Of a DNA stretch of 7,849 bases, positions 1 to 5,640 are shown piece after piece. The notes beneath the pieces are model-generated. The model saw nothing but the letters and a program-made list of their open reading frames with translations. It was not told the origin of the DNA and searched no databases. Position numbers and translations under genes: made by a program. The stretch is taken from NCBI GenBank assembly GCA_946629405.1, contig CAMOXW010000206.1, positions 1-7,849 on the forward strand, written 5' to 3'. The stretch comes from an uncultured Ruminococcus sp. Lineage in GTDB: Bacteria; Bacillota_A; Clostridia; Oscillospirales; Ruminococcaceae. Every line of letters starts with the position of its first letter. Within the stretch, counting starts at the first letter, position 1.

Positions 1-330
1 GACGAGGTGCTCCTCAACGATGAGGGATCTAGAGGCGACATTCACGCGCGAGTAGAAGGATCCCTCGCGGTAAACGATCATGATAGGACCGCGCTCGCAG
101 AGGCCGAAGCATCCGGTCTTAACGATCTGAACCTTATCGGTAAGCCCCTTTGCGGAAAGCTCCTCCTCGAGCTTTTCGATGATCTTCGGAGAACCGGAAG
201 AAGTACAGCCGGTACCGCCGCAGACGAGGACGTGCCTTTCATATTTTGAAGAAGCATTGCCGTGTGTTCTGAGTGCGACCTCGCCGGCCATGCTGTCTCT
301 GATAACCTTGAGTTCTTCAAGAGTTTTCAT
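1..330 (-). CDS. NuoF-like NADH-binding hydrogenase subunit, N-terminal part (runs off window)
   Basis: The frame is open from an ATG at 330 to the window edge, giving 110 residues of a longer protein. It shows the N-terminal thioredoxin-like [2Fe-2S] domain that precedes the FMN/NADH-binding core in NuoF/HydB/HndC proteins: C37-x4-C42 in VCGGTGC and C74-x3-C78 in GCFGLC. A strong AGGAGG site sits just upstream of the start. It follows the NuoE-like gene by 31 nt, so the two form one operon. In clostridia this pair feeds electrons from NADH to an [FeFe] hydrogenase, often by electron bifurcation with ferredoxin; the catalytic HydA would be expected further along this strand, outside the window. 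The family call is firm. The choice between hydrogenase HydB and a formate-dehydrogenase diaphorase subunit is inference. The protein would be cytoplasmic and carry FMN and Fe-S clusters. Confidence 0.9.
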   Translation of the reverse strand, partial: MKTLEELKVIRDSMAGEVALRTHGNASSKYERHVLVCGGTGCTSSGSPKIIEKLEEELSAKGLTDKVQIVKTGCFGLCERGPIMIVYREGSFYSRVNVASRSLIVEEHLV

Positions 331-361
331 ATATTAACCTCCTAAGTGATATAATGTTTGA

Positions 362-856
362 TCAGGCGTATTTAGCGATGATCTTATCTACATCGTCAAC
401 GGTAAGACGTCCGTAAACGTCCTCGTTTACTGTAAGAACGGGAGCAAGTCCGCACGCACCGATGCAGCGGCACGCATCGAGGGAGAACTTTCCGTCGGCA
501 GTACACTCTCCGCCGCCGATACCGAGCTTTTCCTGAAGCTTGTTATAGATATCACCGGAGCCCTTAACATAGCAGGCTGTGCCGAGACAGACAGAAATGG
601 TATATTCACCCTTCGGATAGAGTGAGAACTGTGCATAGAAAGTAACAACGCCGTATATCTTCTCGAGGGGGATACCGGTATTATCGGAAATGATGGTCTG
701 GACCTCGATGGGAAGATAGCCGTAGATCTCCTGAGCCTTCTGGAGAATGGGCATCAGAGCGCCCTTATCGTTTTTCTTCTCATTGATGACCTTGAGAAGC
801 TGAGCCTCCTGTTCAGGAGTTCCCTTGAAGGGAACAGTTGATTTAGCTGAATTCAT
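362..856 (-). CDS. NuoE-like [2Fe-2S] subunit of NADH-dependent hydrogenase
   Basis: This 164-residue protein has the full NuoE/HydC/HndA layout: an N-terminal helical domain (about 15-80, with the family's ILQKAQEIYGYLP and VYGVVTFYAQF-type segments) and a thioredoxin-like domain binding one [2Fe-2S] cluster through C90, C95, C131 and C135 (CLGTAC and CIGAC). Length matches the family. The frame extends upstream to 940, but the start at 856 is chosen because AAGGAGGT lies at ideal distance before it, and the longer version would begin almost at the predicted transcription start. It is the first gene of an operon with the NuoF-like gene and passes electrons between the NADH site and the hydrogenase. 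An extended -10 promoter (951-956) and a Rex-like operator (880-897) lie upstream, consistent with control by the NADH/NAD+ ratio. Confidence 0.93.
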   Translation of the reverse strand: MNSAKSTVPFKGTPEQEAQLLKVINEKKNDKGALMPILQKAQEIYGYLPIEVQTIISDNTGIPLEKIYGVVTFYAQFSLYPKGEYTISVCLGTACYVKGSGDIYNKLQEKLGIGGGECTADGKFSLDACRCIGACGLAPVLTVNEDVYGRLTVDDVDKIIAKYA

Positions 857-879
857 TAAATGGACCTCCTTGTTTTTAG

Positions 880-897
880 CTGTGAAAAATGTAACAA
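880..897 (-). promoter_or_regulatory. Putative Rex (redox) operator in hydrogenase leader
   Basis: On the plus strand the site reads CTGTGAA-AAAT-GTAACAA: two 7-bp half-sites, each 6/7 to the known Rex half-sites TTGTGAA and TTAACAA, with the usual 4-nt spacer. Rex represses NADH-oxidising fermentative genes, including clostridial hydrogenases, when NADH is low. The site lies about 50 nt downstream of the predicted start of transcription and upstream of the ribosome binding site, where a bound repressor would act as a roadblock. The match is seen; binding is inferred. Confidence 0.5.
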
Positions 898-950
898 TGC
901 GTCTGACAGCAAGAAAGCGAGAATATATTACATCCCACATATCTTAATGT

Positions 951-956
951 ATTATA
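951..956 (-). promoter_or_regulatory. Extended -10 promoter of hydrogenase operon
   Basis: The minus strand reads TGTTATAAT, a TGn-TATAAT extended -10 element. The -35 position (974-979, TAGCTT) is poor, as is common for extended -10 promoters. Transcription would start near 944, leaving an untranslated leader of about 88 nt. Confidence 0.55.
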
Positions 957-1064
957 ACATATATTTAAAGAAAAAGCTATTTCCAATTTGACCTAATTAC
1001 ACTAAAGTTTTTTGTCGCTTTTGAACAAATTTCACATACCGCGATAATATAAGGCTGACAATAA

Positions 1065-1086
1065 TTGGCTAACCGCGGTTAACAAA
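1065..1086. promoter_or_regulatory. Operator-like palindrome centred on CCGCGG
   Basis: A perfect 12-bp palindrome TAACCGCGGTTA (1070-1081) extends to an imperfect 22-bp one with arms TTGGCTAA and TTAACAAA around CCGCGG (6 of 8 positions symmetric). The right arm contains the clostridial Rex half-site TTAACAA, but the spacing is not Rex-like, so the binding protein is unknown. It lies directly downstream of the weak promoter at 1021-1050 and about 90 bp upstream of the strong one. Confidence 0.4.
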
Positions 1087-1171
1087 TGGAGGCAGCAGTT
1101 TCACAAGGGCAACATATTGAAACATCATACAAATTTACAAAAAATTCACTTTTAATATTGCTCAAAATTCG

Positions 1172-1200
1172 TTGACAAAGCCTTATAATTATTGTATATT
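1172..1200 (+). promoter_or_regulatory. Sigma-A promoter for DUF4250/dockerin operon
   Basis: TTGACA (1172-1177), a 17-nt spacer and TATATT (1195-1200) make a near-consensus vegetative promoter, with transcription starting near 1207. It lies in an AT-rich stretch and nothing terminator-like separates it from the DUF4250 gene at 1290. Confidence 0.75.
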
Positions 1201-1215
1201 TAATCTTGACAGAAC

Positions 1216-1271
1216 GCGCAGCTTCCTGCACTGAGCTGCTGCGGAATATTTCCGGGACTGCACTGCCCGGA
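1216..1271 (+). promoter_or_regulatory. Twin-hairpin 5' leader with identical loops
   Basis: Hairpin 1 has the stem GCAGCT (1218-1223) / AGCTGC (1234-1239); hairpin 2 has the stem TCCGGG (1251-1256) / CCCGGA (1266-1271). Both loops contain the same octamer CTGCACTG (1226-1233 and 1258-1265), and in each an inner C-G pair would leave the hexaloop TGCACT. The pair sits between the predicted transcription start and the AAAGGAGAG site at 1276-1284. There is no T-run, so it is not a terminator. It could be a binding target for an RNA-binding protein or a kissing dimer site; its role is unknown. Confidence 0.45.
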
Positions 1272-1289
1272 TTTCAAAGGAGAGATCAT

Positions 1290-1466
1290 ATGAATATACC
1301 GAACGACCCTGTGATACTGCTCAGCTACATCAACACGAAGCTCCGCGACGACTACCCGAGCCTTGATGAACTCTGCGGGAGCCTTTGTGTGCCGCGTGAA
1401 GATATTGAGCGCAAGCTTTCCGTCATCGGTTATACCTACGATCAGGAAAAAAACTGCTTCCGCTGA
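1290..1466 (+). CDS. DUF4250 family small protein
   Basis: This 58-residue protein begins MNIPNDPVILLSYINTKLRD and continues with the SLDELC...REDIERKLSVIGYTYD pattern that I recognise as the DUF4250 family, small conserved Firmicute proteins of about 60 residues and unknown function. It looks soluble and mostly helical, resembling a small helix-turn-helix-like bundle, with no signal peptide. The start at 1290 is chosen for AAAGGAGAG 5 nt upstream; the frame extends to a TTG at 1206, but that would lie at the transcription start and read through both leader hairpins. It is first in a two-gene unit with the secreted dockerin protein, 38 nt downstream. No regulatory role can be shown from sequence alone. 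Confidence 0.8.
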   Translation: MNIPNDPVILLSYINTKLRDDYPSLDELCGSLCVPREDIERKLSVIGYTYDQEKNCFR

Positions 1467-1504
1467 TGCGGAGCAAGACGCGCAAACGCGAATGGGAGGG
1501 AAAC

Positions 1505-2788
1505 ATGAATTATTTTTTCAGAAGAGTTGTATCCGCAGCTCTCGGAGCGGCTCTTGCAGCCGGCTCTTTTGCGGCAATGCCTGTGGGGAGCTGCGCTGCC
1601 GAGGAAGCAGCTTTGACTGATACAAAGCTGATCTTTAACTATGAAGGTGAGGGTATCACCATTGCTGAGGATGAAGACGGAAACGTGCCGGAGCTGAGCT
1701 TTATTGAGGGAACGCCCGGAGATTCGGTGAATATACCTAAAGTAACTCTCGAACGTGAGGGATACAGATTCTCCGGCTGGACCATTGACGGAGTAAGAGG
1801 CTACATCCCGGGTGAGGTGATCCAGTTCAAGGACATTGATACTGAGCTTACACCTGTTTGGGCTTTAAAGAGCAGTTCAGAAAGGGTAAAGGCTGAATAT
1901 TACGTTGAGATAGACGGCGTTGTCCTTGGCGAGGATGAAAAGCCCGTAAGTTCGCTTGCAACTCCGGGAGACCTTGTCAAGGTATCGAGCATAGCCCTGA
2001 AGCGTGAAGGATATCTTCAGATCGGCTGGGTGCTTGAAGGCGGGCAGGTATTCAACACGACCGAGCATTTCGTTATGCCGGATCACGACGTACAGCTTAC
2101 ACCGAACTGGCTAAAGATGTACAATCTGACCTTCACACCCGGAGATGTTGACCGTCTTGTCGGAGCGACTGAGATACAGTTTGAAAGGGCGGAAACACTT
2201 TACACAAATCTTGGCGGCTCAGACCGCTTCTCGCGTGACGGCTTCAAGCTCACGGGTTGGAAGTGCGACTATGACGGCGAGGTATATATGCCGCAGATAG
2301 GCTATTATATGCCCTCCTGCGACGTTACGATGACTGCGGTATGGCAGCCGATAAATTATAAAATTCTTTTTGATGAGGGCAGCTCCTCCTTCAAGCAGAG
2401 CTGTGAGACTGACAATTATCTGCTCATTCCGGAGCCGCGCTCGACTAAGGCAGGATATACCTTCACGGCATGGAAGTATGACGGACAGCTATACTATCCC
2501 GGCGACCTTTACAAGGTCGAGGGAGTTCGCTCCGGACTTGGCTATGCGTTTGATGCTGTATGGACCAAGGACAGCAGCTTCCCGCAGATCGTCGGAGATG
2601 CAAACGGTGACGGGCTTTTAAATCTTGCAGATGCTGTACGCATTATGCAGTCTGTAGGAAATCCTGACAAGTACGCTCTTTGTGAACAGGCAGCAGTGAA
2701 CGCTGATGTTGACGGGGCTTCCGGTGTTACAAACAAGGATGCGCTGCATATCCAGCGTTACCTTATGGATATTATACCTGAGCTTTGA
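1505..2788 (+). CDS. Secreted InlB-type repeat protein with C-terminal type I dockerin
   Basis: This 427-residue protein has a signal peptide (RR at 6-7, hydrophobic core about 8-28, likely cut near 31-32). Four degenerate repeats of the Listeria-Bacteroides / InlB B-repeat type (Flg_new) follow, each a G-[YF]-x3-[GA]-W ... [PV]-x-W module ending near W119, W202, W280 and W353. Residues 361-427 are a type I dockerin with two calcium loops (D365-x-N367-x-D369...D376 and D401-x-D403...D412); the second loop has Ala at position 5 where Asp or Asn is usual. The dockerin should attach the protein to a cohesin on a cellulosome scaffoldin. No catalytic module is present, so it is more likely an adhesive or structural component. 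The start at 1505 has GGGAGGG upstream and gives a clean signal peptide; an in-frame ATG at 1466 would add 13 charged residues. It is co-transcribed with DUF4250. Confidence 0.85.
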   Translation: MNYFFRRVVSAALGAALAAGSFAAMPVGSCAAEEAALTDTKLIFNYEGEGITIAEDEDGNVPELSFIEGTPGDSVNIPKVTLEREGYRFSGWTIDGVRGYIPGEVIQFKDIDTELTPVWALKSSSERVKAEYYVEIDGVVLGEDEKPVSSLATPGDLVKVSSIALKREGYLQIGWVLEGGQVFNTTEHFVMPDHDVQLTPNWLKMYNLTFTPGDVDRLVGATEIQFERAETLYTNLGGSDRFSRDGFKLTGWKCDYDGEVYMPQIGYYMPSCDVTMTAVWQPINYKILFDEGSSSFKQSCETDNYLLIPEPRSTKAGYTFTAWKYDGQLYYPGDLYKVEGVRSGLGYAFDAVWTKDSSFPQIVGDANGDGLLNLADAVRIMQSVGNPDKYALCEQAAVNADVDGASGVTNKDALHIQRYLMDIIPEL

Positions 2789-2794
2789 GTTCAT

Positions 2795-2827
2795 ATACCG
2801 CAGGGAGATTATCCCTGCGGTATTTTT
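2795..2827 (+). terminator. Rho-independent terminator of dockerin operon
   Basis: A perfect 12-bp stem (ATACCGCAGGGA at 2795-2806, TCCCTGCGGTAT at 2812-2823) with a GATTA loop runs into TTTTT. It begins 6 nt after the dockerin stop codon. Confidence 0.95.
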
Positions 2828-2843
2828 ATGCCCGGATAATAGT

Positions 2844-2900
2844 AAAAAGAAAAAATCGGGGCTATGCCTTCAGTAAACAAGGTTACTGAGGACATAGCCC
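2844..2900 (-). terminator. Terminator of ACT-MBL gene, long interrupted hairpin
   Basis: The outer stem GGGCTATG (2859-2866) / CATAGCCC (2893-2900) and inner stem TCAGTAA / TTACTGA are joined by a short imperfect stretch. On the minus strand the hairpin runs into CGATTTTTTC, ending the gene whose stop is at 2927. The plus side has only TTTCG, so it would also give weak termination for convergent readthrough. Confidence 0.85.
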
Positions 2901-2926
2901 TTTCGTTATGTTATGATTATCCATTA

Positions 2927-4369
2927 TTATATTTCCGCCGGTTTTACGGTATATGTCTTTTTTCCGCCGTGACCGCCGAATATCTGCCATGTACCGATGC
3001 CAAGACGCTGGAACAGAGCAGTTCTTTCAGCAGCGCACAAGCTCTTGTCAGTATCGACAGACGTCATAAGTATAGGCGCATATCTGTTGTACTGTGCCTG
3101 TTCGGCTGTCATATCCTTCATATTAATGAAAACATCACCTGTGAAAGCAATGTGGTGCTCAAAGTCTATAAGTATGGATTCACCGGCAAGATGGCCGCCT
3201 TTGCCTTCATATAATTCAAAGTGGAGCTCGCCGAAATCGAAGAATCCGGTCTGCTCGATAAATTGATGTATCTCTCTTTTATCACCGATGATCTTTATCT
3301 TTTCCGGAGGAACGGGAGCATAGGAAGTAAGCACCTTGCAAATACGGATATACGGTTTATGAAGCGGATTCCTCTCCCTGAAATCGTCCTTGCCGCTGCT
3401 TTCAAGGCAAAGGCACTCAGCACTTGCGGCGCTGGCATACACTGTGTCAAACAGCGGCAGAAGTCCGCAATGGTCAACATCGGAGTGAGTAACAAAGCAT
3501 TTCTTTTCGGCTGAGTCAAATCCGGGAATGATGCTTCTGATTATTGCAAGCATTTCGCTCTGATAGCAGGCATATCCTGTGTCAATGAAAAGATATTCGC
3601 TGCCGCTTCTGATGATAGCAGTATTGCTTCCGCACGGCGGTTCTATGAGCGTGACAGAAGTATTTTCCGTGATCTGATGTTCTGTTATTCTGGGAGTAAA
3701 ATCCTTGCCGCCTGAATTGGCAAGGAGCTCTGCAAAGCGGCTGATGCTGTCGAATGTGCGATACGGCGAAACTCCCGATTCATCGAGTATCTGCATTGCA
3801 AGATTAGTGTTGACCATCAGCTCATTCTTAGCCTCAGCAGATATTTCCAATGACGAGGATATCTCGCTTACAAAGGCGTTATAGAATATACTGTTATCGT
3901 AGATCTTATCCGCATGATTATAGTCAATTACACGAACACTGCAAAGCTTTTTTGCTTCTTCAATAAAACTATTGATCTTTTCGGAGTTATCAACGATAAG
4001 CCCCATTTTAAAAAGCTGGTATTCAGTTCCGTTTTCCTGTGAGCTTATATATGAGATATTGAAGTTATGTGCACTGATAAGCTCAAGTATAGCTGTAACG
4101 CTTCCGGGCTGATCCTTCAGGCGGAATTCGAGAAGGACAACACTGCGGTCATCATCTCCGCATTGCAGATAACCTATAGCCTCAAGTTCCTTTGTTGCTT
4201 TGTCGAGCTGCTGCGGAGTACCCTCTGCGTCGATAAAAAGCATATGCGAATCAACAGCCTTGTTGTAGCTTACACGGGTGATATTAATGTCCAGTGAGGC
4301 AAAGCATTTGCTGGCTTTAAGAAATGCCCCTATATGATTTGGCATTTTTGTTACAAAGGTCTTGTTCAT
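2927..4369 (-). CDS. Tandem ACT domains fused to a metallo-beta-lactamase-fold hydrolase
   Basis: This 480-residue protein has an ACT domain at about 3-68, a second at 76-150 (RSVVLLEFRLKDQPGSVTAIL is classic ACT), a helical linker (160-220), and an MBL fold at 237-468. MBL marks are IDTG (262-265), the metal motif H295-S-D297-V-D299-H300 in THSDVDHCG, H393 in GGHLAGE, D412 in TGD and H467 in FGGHGG. The second metal histidine of HxHxDH is Asp here. ACT domains usually bind amino acids, so the enzyme may be allosterically controlled by one; its substrate is unknown. The start at 4369 has only a weak GGAT ribosome binding site, but the ACT fold begins there. It lies 80 nt after the GNAT stop, beyond a terminator; no good promoter is visible, so readthrough or a weak promoter may drive it. 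Confidence 0.8.
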   Translation of the reverse strand: MNKTFVTKMPNHIGAFLKASKCFASLDINITRVSYNKAVDSHMLFIDAEGTPQQLDKATKELEAIGYLQCGDDDRSVVLLEFRLKDQPGSVTAILELISAHNFNISYISSQENGTEYQLFKMGLIVDNSEKINSFIEEAKKLCSVRVIDYNHADKIYDNSIFYNAFVSEISSSLEISAEAKNELMVNTNLAMQILDESGVSPYRTFDSISRFAELLANSGGKDFTPRITEHQITENTSVTLIEPPCGSNTAIIRSGSEYLFIDTGYACYQSEMLAIIRSIIPGFDSAEKKCFVTHSDVDHCGLLPLFDTVYASAASAECLCLESSGKDDFRERNPLHKPYIRICKVLTSYAPVPPEKIKIIGDKREIHQFIEQTGFFDFGELHFELYEGKGGHLAGESILIDFEHHIAFTGDVFINMKDMTAEQAQYNRYAPILMTSVDTDKSLCAAERTALFQRLGIGTWQIFGGHGGKKTYTVKPAEI

Positions 4370-4397
4370 TTTGATCTATCCATTCATTAATTAGTTT

Positions 4398-4439
4398 AAA
4401 GAATCCCGGAGGCGATCCTTTGACTGCCTCCGGGAGCTT
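4398..4439 (-). terminator. Terminator between GNAT and ACT-MBL genes
   Basis: A perfect 9-bp stem CCCGGAGGC (4405-4413) / GCCTCCGGG (4426-4434) is flanked by AAAG/CTTT that can extend it. On the minus strand it is followed by ATTCTTT, a modest T-rich tail. It lies just after the GNAT stop at 4450 and probably gives partial termination. Confidence 0.75.
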
Positions 4440-4449
4440 TAGGTTGTTT

Positions 4450-5106
4450 TTACCACGTTATAGCGGAGTGGCTGTGGATGTAGAATTCCTCCTGACTTGG
4501 CTGCCATGCCTTGACCTTAGGCGGGAAGAGCCTGTCGAACTCCTCGACGGCGTTGGCATCGTTACATGGTGCATCGGCGTCATTGGGGCGGTATATCCAT
4601 TTTCTGCCGTCGAGAGCGCCTTCACTGAGCTCCTTGACGAGCAGGGCAGCTGGGAAAACATCTCCCTCGAAACAGATATTGAATTTCTTGCAGCTCTTGT
4701 AGCCGCGGGCGACGTAGTTGTCGGGATTGCCGAAGTTTATAACAACATCGTAGCCGAGCTGGCGGGCTTTATCGAAGGTGAATTCAAGCAGCCTTCTGCT
4801 GCCGCCCATTCGCTGGAAGTCGGGGTGGATACAGATAGGACCCATAGAGAGCACAGGCTTTAAAAGACCGTTCTCGTCTTCAAGGGCAGCCTTTGTATAC
4901 ATAACGCAGCCAACGACTCTGCTGTTTACCTCTAGCACATAGTCGAGTTCAGGGATGAACGCCTCATGGCTTCTCATGGTATGGATGAAATAGTGTTCGG
5001 TACATCCGGGAACGCTGAGGTTCCAGAAAGCCTCGCGTGCGATATTTTCGATCTCACGGTAGTCGTTTGCTGTTTCCTTGCGTATGATAAAGTCAAATTT
5101 ATTCAT
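4450..5106 (-). CDS. GNAT-family N-acetyltransferase
   Basis: This 218-residue cytoplasmic protein has a GNAT core at about 5-145: IIRKETANDYREIENIAREAF (start of the fold), the beta4 strand VLSMGPICIHPDFQ, the acetyl-CoA pyrophosphate loop Q98-R-M-G101-G-S103, and NPDNYVARGYKSC, which matches the YhbS-like branch (COG3153). The last loop position is Ser where Gly or Ala is usual. The C-terminal ~70 residues are an extension of unclear role. The start at 5106 is set by an AGGAGG site; an ATG 27 nt upstream lacks one. It has its own consensus promoter and a roughly 220-nt leader with a small upstream ORF, so expression is probably induced. The acetyl acceptor is not predictable; a small-molecule amine or drug would fit such control but is unproven. 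Confidence 0.82.
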   Translation of the reverse strand: MNKFDFIIRKETANDYREIENIAREAFWNLSVPGCTEHYFIHTMRSHEAFIPELDYVLEVNSRVVGCVMYTKAALEDENGLLKPVLSMGPICIHPDFQRMGGSRRLLEFTFDKARQLGYDVVINFGNPDNYVARGYKSCKKFNICFEGDVFPAALLVKELSEGALDGRKWIYRPNDADAPCNDANAVEEFDRLFPPKVKAWQPSQEEFYIHSHSAITW

Positions 5107-5326
5107 TGTTTTTCCTCCTGAAAATGCTGACAAAGCGCGGGAGGTCTGTGTAAGATAGAATTCGCAAACCTCCCGGTTATGCTGCTATCTCCATTCTGTA
5201 GTTGTTAGTCATAAAGCTTCTCCTTTGTAAGAAATATCCTTAACGGAGGGAAATTGTGTCAGGTGCATGGTATCAGGAGCTGATAGCAGCACAATATTGT
5301 TAGAACGATAGTTCTTTTCTCTGACT
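5107..5326 (-). promoter_or_regulatory. Structured 5' leader of GNAT gene (candidate attenuator)
   Basis: The predicted transcript has about 220 nt before the GNAT start. In transcript order it holds a small hairpin (AGAAC/GTTCT), a 10-nt arm TGCTGCTATC (5291-5282), a CCTCC-containing segment (near 5249-5244), an 11-codon ORF with its own AAAGGAG site, the matching arm GATAGCAGCA (5189-5180) which is the end of that ORF, then CGGGAGGT (5175-5168), its complement ACCTCCCG (5145-5138), and the GNAT site AGGAGG (near 5119-5114). The CCTCC of the second arm can pair either with CGGGAGGT or with the GNAT ribosome binding site, so the two folds exclude each other. No T-box, S-box or other riboswitch signature was recognised. 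Confidence 0.55.
5177..5212 (-). CDS. Leader peptide of GNAT gene (11 aa)
   Basis: The minus strand encodes MTNNYRMEIAA followed by TAA. An AAAGGAG site (5226-5220) lies 7 nt before the ATG, an ideal arrangement that is unlikely by chance in a leader. The last codons (ATA GCA GCA) form one strand of a long-range 10-bp helix, and the stop codon sits 1 nt before the CGGGAGGT arm of the downstream switch, so a ribosome translating or stalling here would reshape the leader. I do not recognise the peptide. The gene it controls is the GNAT, whose start is 70 nt further on. Confidence 0.5.
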   Translation of the reverse strand: MTNNYRMEIAA

Positions 5327-5332
5327 AAGACT

Positions 5333-5361
5333 ATTATAGCATTTTTTTCTGCGGATGTCAA
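5333..5361 (-). promoter_or_regulatory. Consensus sigma-A promoter of GNAT gene
   Basis: The minus strand reads TTGACA (5361-5356), a 17-nt spacer, and TATAAT (5338-5333) preceded by TGC, making an extended -10. It is the best promoter in the window. Transcription should start near 5326, far upstream of the coding start at 5106. Confidence 0.9.
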
Positions 5362-5371
5362 GTATTTTTAG

Positions 5372-5640
5372 AAGGGAGCATCTCGCAGTTATGGAAAGTT
5401 AACGCCTTTGGGAGAGGTATTTCACGCCATAAAGCTCGATCTGATAGAAAGCCTTATGCTTCAGGATATTCAGCATCAGATAGACTTTGTTATGAATGAG
5501 CCGAATGTTAGAGCCAAGCTCATAGCCTATAAACAAGACAGCCACTCAGCTCAGGACAGCACTGATAAAAAGAGGCTTCACGATGTTGCAAAGTGTATCA
5601 ATGAGCTTGACGGTCTTATCCAAAGCGTGTATGACGAGAT
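5372..5640 (+). pseudogene. Serine-recombinase C-terminal remnant
   Basis: The frame opens after a TAG at 5369 and reads KGASRSYGKL...HAIKLDLIESLMLQDIQHQIDF...INELDGLIQSVYDE. This resembles the end of the zinc-ribbon/recombinase region and the coiled-coil tail of large serine recombinases (the pattern IxLDLIExxVLxDIQ, then INELDxLIQxxYED). The catalytic N-terminus, the recombinase domain and the zinc cysteines are missing, and after YDE (about 5640) the sequence switches to a phage head-protein fragment. It is a scar of a prophage or transposon integrase. Family assignment is by pattern memory only. Confidence 0.55.

Larger units (their letters stand above)
857..1289. other. Divergent intergenic control region, 433 nt
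   Basis: This gene-free stretch separates the minus-strand hydrogenase operon from the plus-strand DUF4250/dockerin operon. It holds a Rex-like operator (880-897), a minus promoter (951-956), an AT-rich block (940-1000), a weak plus promoter (TTGAAC at 1021-1026, 18 nt, TAATAT at 1045-1050), a CCGCGG-centred palindrome (1065-1086), a strong plus promoter (1172-1200) and a two-hairpin leader (1216-1271). A 29-codon ORF beginning at 1086 has no ribosome binding site and is not called. Confidence 0.6.

Noticed and set aside
857..940. N-terminal extension of the NuoE-like gene starting at 940
   Set aside because: It has no ribosome binding site, begins within a few bases of the predicted transcription start, and adds residues not typical of NuoE. 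The start at 856 has a strong site.
1086..1175. 29-codon plus-strand ORF between the two promoters
   Set aside because: No ribosome binding site (the palindrome occupies that place), and the composition looks non-coding.
1466..1504. Start of the dockerin protein at 1466 overlapping the DUF4250 stop
   Set aside because: It would add 13 charged residues ahead of the signal peptide; the ATG at 1505 has GGGAGGG and a clean signal peptide.
5107..5326. T-box or SAM riboswitch in the GNAT leader
   Set aside because: No GGTGGTACC-type T-box sequence and no S-box core could be found; the uORF model fits better.
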